DNA of 64,000 nucleotides, taken from NCBI GenBank assembly GCA_031841125.1, contig CM063109.1, forward strand, positions 65,106,914 to 65,170,913, written 5' to 3'. The position numbers were made by a program, and so were the translations under genes. Positions within the stretch are counted from its first letter, which is position 1, and each line of letters opens with the position of its first letter. Positions 56,402 to 64,000 of the stretch are shown here, in pieces. A model generated the notes under the pieces. That model had not been told where the DNA came from. It made no database searches and was given only the letters and a program-made list of their open reading frames with translations. The stretch comes from Acanthococcus lagerstroemiae (Eukaryota > Arthropoda > Insecta > Hemiptera > Eriococcidae).

Positions 56402-56930
56402 AAGGGTGTCAAGTATCGAACCAAAAAAGTATCGATTAGTATCGATAGGATGTTCAAAAGTATGAATGAGTATCGATACTATCGATACCTTCACCTTTCC
56501 AGGCTGAGTGCTAAAACAGAACTAGTAATTCAAAGTCAACAAATAAAAATAAAAATAAAAACTGAAGAATCAAAGTCAACTACTATCTATTTTTTACTGC
56601 ATAAAATTAAATTTTTTGGTTCAAAACCGTTAGGTAAAATGGTAAGAATTATAAACTAAAAACTAAAATACACGAAGGAACTAACGAGAACAAATCGAAA
56701 ATTTTTTTAAATATGAAGATTTAAATTTTTGGTTTAAAATCACCAGGTAAGGCTAAAAATACTGAAAACTAAAATAATGGAACACTTAAAAGAATCAACG
56801 AAGAAAATATCACCGATTCAACTTAAATTTACAAAATCGTCGTAGCATTAAAAAAATTATTATAGTATCGATACTCCAGTCAAATTATCGATATTATCGA
56901 TACTATCGCACTTTTTTGATCCCACTAGTA
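56402..56930. repeat. Possible MITE with ATCGATA ends and an internal duplication
   Basis: Left end AAGGGTGTCAAGTATCG...AGTATCGATAGG faces an inverted right end GGGATCAAAAAAGTGCGATAGTATCGATA. Inside, a ~110-bp unit is duplicated (TTAAATTTTTTGGTTCAAAACCGTTAGGTAAAATGG at 56608; TTAAATTTTTGGTTTAAAATCACCAGGTAAGG at 56722), each followed by ACTAAAAACTAAAAT-like sequence. The open frame at 56369-56659 is not conserved between the units. Confidence 0.4.
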
Positions 56931-57289
56931 CGTTTGCTTTAGAAAACCCTAAAAATAGAGAGTTTTGGAGAGAGAAAAAAATCATTCGACTAAAGAAAAT
57001 TGTTCTCTAGTTCACTATACTGTAACAAAAAAATACCTATCCAGAATTTGATGAAAAAAATTTTCTAAAGGTTATTTAACGGTGATTTATTTTTGAGTGT
57101 GAACTATCTTCTTTACAGCTCAAAGAATATGGTAAAATATATTAAAATCCGTGGTTTTCCGACATGTTACATCCATTCTTGATATTTGTTTGATCGTAAC
57201 ACCCACCCAGCTGGCTCCACCAGGTGTCACAACCTTAAAATTAGGATTTGATACTTTAAATAAGGTACCGATGCCCTATAAGACCCACT

Positions 57290-57565
57290 AAAGTGTTTTT
57301 GGAAAAGAACTCGCCACAGAATTGATATTTTGAAAAACATTTTTCAGGGGATGGACCTTCAAAGGTTTATTTTTAAAATGACCATGATGTTTTCATTTTT
57401 TTTTTACCCAAGAGGGGCTGGAGGGAACCGGTCCAAAGAGAAGTAATTTCAGGCCTTATTAGGAACGGTTATTCCTAGTAAGATCCACTTTTCCTTTTTC
57501 CTTTTTTTGTTTTTTGTTGTTGGCTTTTTGCTTGTTTTGCGGACTTAGTTGTATCAAAATGCGAG
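57290..57565. repeat. Repeat R57, uninterrupted copy
   Basis: Shares GGAAAAGAACTCGCC(A)CAGAATTGATATT(T/C)TGAAAAAC, TTTACCCAAG(A/G)GG(A)(A)GCTG(A)GAGG, GGTTATTCCTA(G/A)TAAG and AGTTGTATCAAAATGCGAGAAAAC with 59606-60295. In that second copy a SINE lies between the TTATTCCTAATAAGGCGCAC and AGTTGTATC blocks. This copy shows the empty site (57485-57555). Confidence 0.75.
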
Positions 57566-58573
57566 AAAACGTAAAGATCGGTTATGAAAGAAAAAATAAA
57601 ATCCACGTCCCTCGAAACTTTCACACATTATTATCTCGGTAAATATGCATTTTAGAGAAAAGTTGTATAGAATCTTCTTTATAGGAAATTTAACCGGGAA
57701 CATTTTATGTTATATGCATTTCGGTCCTGAAGTTGGTATGTTCCGAGATATTCGCGATTTTTAGTAAATTCTCAGTATTACACATAACTCTAAGGTCAAA
57801 GCGGTACGGGTTAATAACCTCAGATTGAGCTCAAATTTTTTGTGGCGAGTTTTTAGGTCCATTGGAACAAATTTCTGTGCGACCCTAATCAATTTGCGGA
57901 AACTTGTAAAATAAGGGACATCCTAATAATACGTAATAAATTTAATGATGAGGTGAAGAACATTATTGTACCAGTAAGGCCTTCTTTGAGTACTCTGGTC
58001 GGCCTCTTCTTCTCTTCTGGCCTAGTGCACAAATATTACGAAAACAATTTTCAACGTGGGAAGCCCATCGGGAGTCAGTCTGGTCGGAAACATGAAATTT
58101 TTTTAAAACACAGATCAAATAAGAACCACTCAAATGGATATTTTGGATTACTGAATTCGAAAATTAAATCAGATTTTCCAGCCGACTCGCATTCGGGACC
58201 AAAATTTTCAATGTGTTGAAATATGGGGAAATTTTCAAAATTTTTGAAAATCAAAAAAATTGAGATAACCACCCATTCTTTATCAGTTTTTCTCGCTGAG
58301 TTCAAAGTCGTTGTCCATATCTACGGCTGACCCTCCATTTTGTAAGTACAATCAAAAATGTGGTAACACAAGGGGGGGGGGGATATACTAGGTCAAACAT
58401 TGAGTGAGAATCAATTTTGACGATGGATTTGTATTAGTCACGAAAAGTTGAACAATTTTCACCAGGTCCAATACAATGTTGAATGGGCAGGTATGAAGTA
58501 CATTGCGACGTGCAGGAGTCTGCCGTTGGAACGTTCTTTTTTGGCGGACCAAATATTTTATCCCCTAAAGTAT
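57566..58573. other. Unassigned spacer
   Basis: No recognised gene. The frame at 57953-58219 and its antisense at 58075-58305 show no motif. A 9-G run lies at 58373-58381. Confidence 0.3.
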
Positions 58574-59611
58574 TCTGGGTGGCCACTTTTCTGGAAATCC
58601 TGGCAGTCAGGGAATTCTGTGAGACCTGGAAAAGTCGGGGGATTTTGGAGAAAATTTTACGATGTGAAAGTATTGTACAAGTTTCTCTGTTAGACTTCAT
58701 TCAACTTTTTTTGTTTTTTTAAATAATAACACTACCCAACAGCCAAAAAACCGCAAGAACGAGAGTAGCCGATTCTAGAAGTATTTTTCACGCTGAATTC
58801 AATGCCGCTTTTTGTTTTTCTTAAGTAGCTCTCCTTTTCTCGTAAATTCATTCTGAATTATTTCCCGTAATTTCCCTCTTGTGTTAGAAATATTAGTGAA
58901 TGTGGCCACACTGCATGTATCACAAAACAAACTCGCCAACACAGTGATGCGTGTGAACGTGTTTTGACGTTTTGATATCGGAACGATCTAAACAGTTTCA
59001 ACTGATTCTTAAGATTTTATCATTAACTATGAAGTGATGGAACAACAATTTTGAGGAAGGCGATCTCTTCAGTGAAAAAATAACGCTTTTTCATTCCGGT
59101 ATTACAGTTTATTGGTTCTTTTACGAAATGTAAGTGAACTAGATAAATGTGTTCCGACAATAAATTTGATGAATATGATGTATTCAATACCCGAGTATTC
59201 ATGATAATCACAACGCTCGTTGTTGAATTGGAATAATACTTACGGAACACAGAGGGACAGAGAACAACACGGAAGTTTTCTATTCAGTACCGTCGAAGAC
59301 GAAGCTTATCGGTAATATCAGTTCAATACATACAACATCAGTGTCGCCACATAAAATAGAACAATTTCTCATAATACACTATTAAATTTCCCAGCAAACG
59401 TAAAAAATGATTAGCTAACTCAGCATTTTTAATATCATATTTGAATTCAGCGTGAAAAATACATTAAGAATCATCTATTTTCCTTCATGCGGTTTCCAAA
59501 AAATCTCAGTTTGTTGTGTAGTGTAATTTGTTTATTACGAAAAATTTGGAAAACTGACTGGAAAAGTCAGGGAATTTTATCCTCGGAAAAAAATGAACAC
59601 TGGTATTTCTG
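58574..59611. repeat. Older repeat split by the CACTA-like MITE
   Basis: The left part carries CTGGGTGGCCACTTTTCTGG, TCCTGGCAGTCAGGGAATTCT and CCTGGAAAAGTCGGGGGATTTT. The right part carries ACTGGAAAAGTCAGGGAATTTTATCC and ends near GAACACTGG. The TGGAAAAGTC-GGGAATTTT word on both sides indicates an internally repetitive element interrupted at 58730-59523. Confidence 0.45.
58730..59523. mobile_element. CACTA-like MITE (794 bp), TSD TAA
   Basis: Termini begin CACTACCCAACA at the left and CACTACACAACA at the right (inverted). Symmetry continues through AAACCGCA-GAA and GTATTTTTCACGCTGAATTCAA, about 70 bp per end. The 3-bp TAA lies at both outer edges (58727-58729 and 59524-59526). CACTA starts and 3-bp duplications point to the CMC (CACTA/Mirage/Chapaev) group. 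No transposase inside. Confidence 0.75.
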
Positions 59612-60295
59612 GAAAATAACTCGCCTCAGAATTGGTATTCTGAAAAACTTTTTTGGATGAAACTTCAATGTTTTCTTTAAGAAATGACAATTTTATTCTT
59701 GTGTTTTACCCAAGGGAAGCTGAGAGGAAGCGTTCCAAATAAAAAATAATTAAATAATTTTCGGTCTTTTTAGGAACAGCTATTCCTAATAAGGCGCACT
59801 TTTTTTTTTTTTTGTGTGTTTGTGAACTTCTTCAGGTGCCATATCGGATGCCGGACGTTGGCGGTTGCGGTATCTGACGCTCAAGTCGGAGTAGTTTGCC
59901 GTTGAACCCCAGGGTTTTATTTCGTTAGTTTTCCTTCTCTTTGCCGAAGAGTGTGCAGTCGCAGTTCGTTTACTAGCTACGTGTTTCATAACGTAGAGTA
60001 AGTTATCTTCAACGTGGCATACGCACAATACCAATATTTCTGATCTGGTGGTGATATGCCCAGTGATTGTAATGCCTTGTTCGTATGAACTGACGGGGGT
60101 TACAGGACGCGCTATACTTTCCATCTCGATTGATACTGCAGTCGCTATGTTCGCTAGGATGTTAGTGGGGGTATTCGAATATAATTTGCTTTCCAGCGTT
60201 GGTGGAGTCCGAACCCCAGACGTAAGGATTGCGAAGCGGGTACGTTATCGCTCGGCCACACAAAGTTGTATCAAAATGCGAGAAAACACCGAAAA
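59606..60295. repeat. Repeat R57, copy interrupted by SINE S2
   Basis: Second copy of the repeat at 57290, with family S2 inserted in its T-rich segment at 59800-60261. On either side the sequence continues as in the empty copy (TTATTCCTAATAAGGCGCAC before, AGTTGTATCAAAATGCGAG after). Confidence 0.7.
59800..60261 (-). mobile_element. tRNA-derived SINE, family S2, copy B, with A-tail
   Basis: Minus strand: TGTGTGGCCGAGCGATAACG is the A-box region, GGGTTCGGACTCCACC the B-box, followed by the shared body and a 3' end GCACCTGAAGAAGTTCACAAACACACA leading into a 14-15-nt A-run at 59800-59813. The A-tail and the comparison with the empty site at 57.5 kb support insertion by retrotransposition. Open frames across it (59786-60124 minus, 60048-60353 plus) are not genes. 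Confidence 0.88.
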
Positions 60296-60299
60296 AAAT

Positions 60300-60686
60300 G
60301 GAAAATTCAATATATATTTTGTCAATTTGTACAAAATTAGTTTACTTACTTAAATTTTTGGCAATTTTTGATTGAAAACATGTCTATGTCCTTCTCGTTA
60401 CACACTCATACAAGGGAATATGTTTTTCGAAAGCATTACGGCTGTATAATGTATCACTTTATTTTGGGCTGCTCTTTTTCTCCTGCGCCCTATTGCTCGT
60501 CCTTAGTGAAAAAACGTCGTTAAAAATCAAATTTACGATGGTGGGTCTCATTAGGGAACTAGGAGAATCACGTTTTCAAAGTATTCTCATGGCGTTGAGT
60601 AAACCTAATAGAAAAATTGAATATGCCTTATTGTAGCTAATTGCAGCAGAATAATACCATATTAATACATTTTTGAAAAAGTTACT
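60300..60686. other. Unassigned spacer
   Basis: No recognised gene or repeat. Confidence 0.3.
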
Positions 60687-60694
60687 TACATTTC

Positions 60695-60696
60695 GC

Positions 60697-60728
<32 letters not shown>

Positions 60729-60756
60729 GGAAAATTTATTAGCGTTTGAAAATCAC
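60695..60756 (-). mobile_element. Extremely short poly(A) retro-insertion
   Basis: A 27-nt T run (A on the minus strand) is preceded on the minus strand by AATAAATTTTCCATGTT, so AATAAA sits about 13 nt before the tail, as in an mRNA 3' end. The direct repeat TACATTTC lies at 60687-60694 and 60757-60764. The insert body is only about 33 nt plus tail. Confidence 0.6.
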
Positions 60757-61006
60757 TACATTTCACTGTTTTTGACTTCCGCTTGTGACCAATGCACTCG
60801 AATATGATAACATTCGAGTAGCAGTGTTGCCAGACATCCCCTACGTCATTCTATCGTGGCAGTTTCTCGACATCGGGCCTAAACGACGAGATGGGGGGGG
60901 GGGGCTTATAGATAGGAATTCTACTTCATCTGAATGATCTGATGCTGTAAAATGATTTCATTTGATTCATTTATCCGTTCCTTTGATTCTCTCGTCTACC
61001 TACTGT

Positions 61007-61543
61007 CAGAGGCGTCATAAGGAAAGGTGGCATCTATCTCACCACTTTGGGATAGGTTGTCACACTTGTTGCTCGGGCCCCATTGTGAAACATTTTATTT
61101 CGATTATTTATGGTATTTTTTTCATTCTTCTGGGATAACATGTCTCGAACTTAAGTTCGAAAATCAAATCGGAAGTCCTCTGAAGTACAACGTTTAAAAA
61201 TCGTAAATGTCTCCGAAAATGACTTTGATTTGTAATTAATTTTGACTTACTTTACTTACTTTATCACATATTCGTAAAAATTCGTAAATTTCGCCAAGAA
61301 CTGACTTTAAATTGCTTTTAAGGATTTTTTTGGGTGGGGGCGGGGGTATTTTGTTAGTAGTGTTGACCTACATTCATCGGTGTCGGTGGATTTTTCGATT
61401 GGGGGGGGGGGTAATTTTTTGATAATATTATTTTTTACAACTACGAGTATAGATATAATCGACGTTTGATTTTTATTTATTTATTTATTTCTTGTGGGGG
61501 GAGGAGTATTACCTGTCTACCCCCTCCCCCAGCGACGCCCATA
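61007..61543. mobile_element. hAT-type MITE (537 bp), perfect TSD CCTACTGT
   Basis: Left end CAGAGGCGTCATAAGG and inverted right end TATGGGCGTCGCTGGGGG share GGCGTC. Perfect 8-bp duplication CCTACTGT at 60999-61006 and 61544-61551. G runs at 61331-61345 and 61401-61411 and a short (TTTA)n patch at 61473. Non-coding. Confidence 0.8.
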
Positions 61544-61647
61544 CCTACTGTTAATTCGTTTTCGTTTGATAATTCATTCATATTGGAAAATGAATAATAT
61601 CTTTTTATTTTTTTATTTTTAATTGAATACTTAGTGAAATAGAAGTA

Positions 61648-62579
61648 CATAGGCTGTCGCTATGTAACTGAAACTAAAATTTGTACGGCCCACCAACGCT
61701 ATCTATCGGTGTTTCAATGCAGTAGGGGAATAATTTGGTTCATTAGCTATCAATTGAGACCACGCCGAGCTCATTTGATTGAAAACTCGCTGTTCTAGAC
61801 TAATTTGAAAGAAACCATATGCGTTGACCCCTCCAGGTTTTTTAAAGATTTTTTTTAAAGAAGGAAAAGAAAAAGCATACGATTACAAATTTTTTTATAA
61901 ATCATCATCTTCATTAAGTACACGAATATCTTTTTCAAAATAAGCGCCATTCATGGCTATACAGGCGTCCATTCATTCTTGCCATTTATTGAAGGTTTTC
62001 GCGTATTCTGCCGCCGGTAACGAGGAGAAAAACATCTGCGCCACGGTGATAACTTCTTGATTCGTGTTGAATTGACGACCGCGTAAGGCTGCCTTCAGTT
62101 GAGGAAATAACCAAAAGTTGCAGATGGTGAGGTCAGGACTATACGGGGGTGGGGGTGAATTGTGATTTTTTTAGAAGTCATTACCGCGTTGCAGATGTTT
62201 TCTCGTCGTTATCGGCGGCGGAATACGCGAAAACCTTCGATAAATGGCAAGAATGAATGGATGCCTGAATAGCCATGAAAGGCGCTTATTTTGAAAAAGA
62301 TATTCGTGTACTTAATGAAGATGATGATTAATAAAAAGTTTTGCAATTGTATGCTTTTTTTCCTTCTTAAAAAAAAAATCTTTGAAAAACCTGGAGGGGT
62401 CAACGCATATGGTTTCTTTCAAATTGGTCTGGAACAGCGAGTTTTAAATCAAATGAGCTCGGCGTGGTCTCAATCGATGGCTAATGAACCAAATTATACC
62501 CTTACTGCGTTGAAACGCCGATAGGTAGCGCTGGTGGGCCGTACGAATTTTAGTCTCAGTTTCTTAGCGACAACCTATG
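61648..62579. mobile_element. Palindromic mariner-derived element, copy 2 (932 bp)
   Basis: Same structure as copy 1 at 54156 but in the opposite orientation: here the long transposase arm is on the minus strand (left) and the short arm on the plus strand (right). Termini CATAGGCTGTCGCTATGTAA and inverted CATAGGTTGTCGCTAAGAAA; TA precedes the left end and TT (mutated TA) follows the right end. The junction between arms, AGAAGTCATTACCGCG joined to the AATTGTGATTTTTTT segment, is the same as in copy 1. Confidence 0.9.
61895..62140 (-). pseudogene. Mariner transposase C-terminal fragment (long arm, copy 2)
   Basis: Minus strand reads SPDLTICNFWLFPQLK, VITVAQMFFSSLPAAEYA, FNKWQE, an in-frame TGA, MDACIAMNGAYFEKDI and a stop, exactly the length of the fragment in copy 1 (82 codons with stop). 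The SPDL catalytic-Asp block is kept, but nothing upstream of it is present. The short arm at 62200-62330 (plus) repeats the last part, also with TGA. Confidence 0.85.
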
Positions 62580-62944
62580 TTCATAAAATTTGGAATGTAA
62601 ACAGTCCAATAATCTAACGTGAGAAATGCGATGCCTTAGATTTGACTGATCCTCTACATCATGCTATTCGCTCTCATTCATTCAGTCAGTCTAGAAGCCA
62701 TTTGTTCATTCAGTCCATATGCACATGAAAATCGTAGTTCCACTCACAGCCACACTCACAGCTAGTGTTTCGTCATCCAATGAATCAATTCATTTCTGAA
62801 TAATGATCGGATTAATTCATTAATTCAAGTGAATCGCTCAACTGAATTAATTCAAGATCGAATGACCCATCTCTAGTGGGCCTTACTTGTGCACCGGGAC
62901 ATAGGGCATCAATCTTAGTTATTTTTCCTGAGTAGCAGTATAAT

Positions 62945-63051
62945 GGTGTGGTGGGACATATGGCGGTGCACGCATGCCAAAATGGCCACTGAGACACCGC
63001 ACCCCCAGCACCAGAAACTACCCTTTCGGGCATCGCATCAGCGCCGAGAGG
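62945..63051 (-). mobile_element. 5'-truncated LINE 3' end, family L3, copy e (107 bp), with TSD
   Basis: Shortest copy of the family. Common 3' end GGTGTGGTGGGAC at 62945 (plus-strand view); truncated after ATCGCATCAGCGCCGAGAG. Perfect 15-bp target duplication GAGTAGCAGTATAAT at 62930-62944 and 63052-63066. Confidence 0.88.
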
Positions 63052-63066
63052 GAGTAGCAGTATAAT

Positions 63067-63529
63067 ATGATGCCTCGAAAATGTAAGAAGAACCGAGAAC
63101 ACGCTTTATTGCCTGTTTTCGGTATTGAAGGGGCCAACATTTGTTGTAGAATTTCTTATCATTTCTTTATGCTTCCAATTTGCCCATGTTTTGAGATGGG
63201 CGGTGGATAGTGTGAACGTTATTTGTACGATTTTTGCTGTACTGCTAATTATAGCTCTCTAAAACATTATAGAAATCAAATTTTTGAAACGAGATATTAA
63301 TGATAATTCTCAGCTTCCAAACTTTGATGTCATAATGTCTCCATTCAAGAGAGTAGATCATGCAAAACTTCTTGTTTACCTGGTTCGGTACTATCTACTG
63401 ATGCTGTATTGCAGTCGATTCGGTGGACTATCTATATTAAAATCTTGGGGAGAATATTCCGGGGTATTTTAACATCGAAATCGGAATGTCCGGTTTATAG
63501 TACTCATATAGTGGTTATTTTTGTTGCAG
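63067..63529. other. Possible intron or upstream flank of the right-edge frame
   Basis: No recognised repeat. It ends in a pyrimidine-containing tract TTATTTTTGTTGCAG, a plausible 3' splice acceptor. Confidence 0.3.
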
Positions 63530-63756
63530 GCGTGAAATGCACTGTGTCCAGTCAAGTACCATACCGTCTTCAAGCATTTTGGGGCGTCTCAATCAGAGAG
63601 CTCCATTTATTCCTATGGCGTCCGTGGTCGTACATCAGCTCGGCGCTGCAACAAGATAACCTGCTCTCCGGTCACTACCAGCACAAAGGGCACTCATCAT
63701 CGTATCCTTTCGTCATTAGTTATTTCATATATATAGTTATACTCGAGCGTATTTAG
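63530..63756 (+). CDS. Candidate exon after a 3' splice acceptor, unknown protein
   Basis: After TTTTTGTTGCAG the sequence is open in one frame to 63756 and reads VKCTVSSQVPYRLQAFWGVS, then IRELHLFLWRPWSYISSALQ and DNLLSGHYQHKG, before turning hydrophobic and AT-rich near 63710. The composition (Trp, His, Arg, few Lys/Asn) differs from the Asn/Lys-rich noise frames of this AT-rich DNA, and GC content is higher between 63540 and 63700. I do not recognise the protein. The downstream boundary is unclear because no strong donor is visible before the TAG. It may be part of a host gene continuing outside the window. Confidence 0.35.
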
Positions 63757-64000
63757 TTTCATTTGTATAAATTGATATTTATTTCAGTGCTCCACTTTTC
63801 CCATACAATTTAATTGCGTCAAGGGCGTCGCACGGATGTTGCGTTATTTCACCTTCGCTCTTCGAAAACGTTAATGAGCGAGATTTTCACCAAATATCCA
63901 TCGCATAGCGTCGGTATTTTTTTTCTCCTTTCAATTACGTTTTCCGTCGTCTGTATCGAATGTGTAGCAAATACCAATTTTTTTTTTTAGAAAATTGATT
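63757..64000. other. Right-edge sequence
   Basis: Moderate CpG content (GTCAAGGGCGTCGCACGG, ATCGCATAGCGTCGG), ending in a T run. Could be intron of the candidate gene. No further signal. Confidence 0.25.

Noticed and set aside
59786..60353. Overlapping frames of 112 and 101 codons as genes
   Set aside because: They lie inside SINE S2 copy B, and equivalent frames are broken in the other two copies.
1..64000. Bacterial or viral origin of the window
   Set aside because: No operon-like gene packing, ribosome binding sites or viral genes; LINEs, SINEs, Penelope-like and MITE elements indicate an animal genome.

Overview
The window looks like intergenic or intronic DNA from an AT-rich eukaryotic genome, most likely an arthropod and probably an insect. 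It has no bacterial operons, almost no long open frames, and a dense layered set of eukaryotic transposon relics: RTE-like and R1-like LINEs, a Penelope-like element with a GIY-YIG endonuclease, tRNA-derived SINEs, mariner, hAT and CACTA-type non-autonomous elements. The species cannot be named from this sequence. Only two stretches look like possible host coding sequence: a Lys-rich open frame of up to 188 codons on the minus strand (41513-42079) with a downstream AATAAA, and a short open frame after a good 3' splice acceptor at the right edge (63530-63756).

Left third (1-22.4 kb): a duplicated 360-bp repeat abuts a 5'-truncated RTE-like reverse transcriptase (1260-2544). A CpG-richer single-copy zone follows (4.9-6.4 kb) with an 80-82-bp minisatellite. 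A decayed R1-like LINE lies on the minus strand (7.9-9.5 kb). An array with ~186-bp spacing sits at 11.6-12.2 kb, a hAT-type MITE with an 8-bp target duplication at 18.56-18.99 kb, and a 2.8-kb TIR-bounded insertion (19.54-22.37 kb) holds a snapback hairpin, a LINE 3' end and a second TIR element.

Middle (22.4-44.5 kb): GAATC-rich degenerate sequence, a 125-bp near-perfect palindrome, a tRNA-like SINE (27.48-27.71 kb), a hAT MITE with its empty site preserved in a neighbouring tandem unit, a Penelope-like element nested in a MITE (29.5-31.0 kb), a mariner-like relic carrying two nested hAT-type elements (32.98-34.80 kb), several more hAT MITEs with clear 8-bp duplications, and a second RTE-like copy (37.7-40.7 kb) interrupted by a large inverted repeat and by a SINE that left the reading frame open. 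The Lys-rich frame lies just downstream.

Right third (44.5-64 kb): a degenerate ~285-bp array, an AT-rich array with a ~220-bp period and repeated small hairpins (47.45-48.66 kb), a degenerate AAGACTC array, a LINE 3' end with a hexamer tail, three copies of a second SINE family (one more lies at 35.8 kb), two palindromic mariner-derived elements in opposite orientations with the same internal junction, a CACTA-like MITE, a very short poly(A) retro-insertion and another hAT MITE.

Five repeats that look like SINEs (4.08, 18.2, 20.4, 43.7 and 62.9 kb) are better read as variably 5'-truncated 3' ends of one LINE, because the 43.7-kb copy continues into a LINE-type C-terminal coding region. No gene set acts as a pathway here; the interest lies in transposon architecture and nesting. 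Alignments, divergences and database families were not computed.
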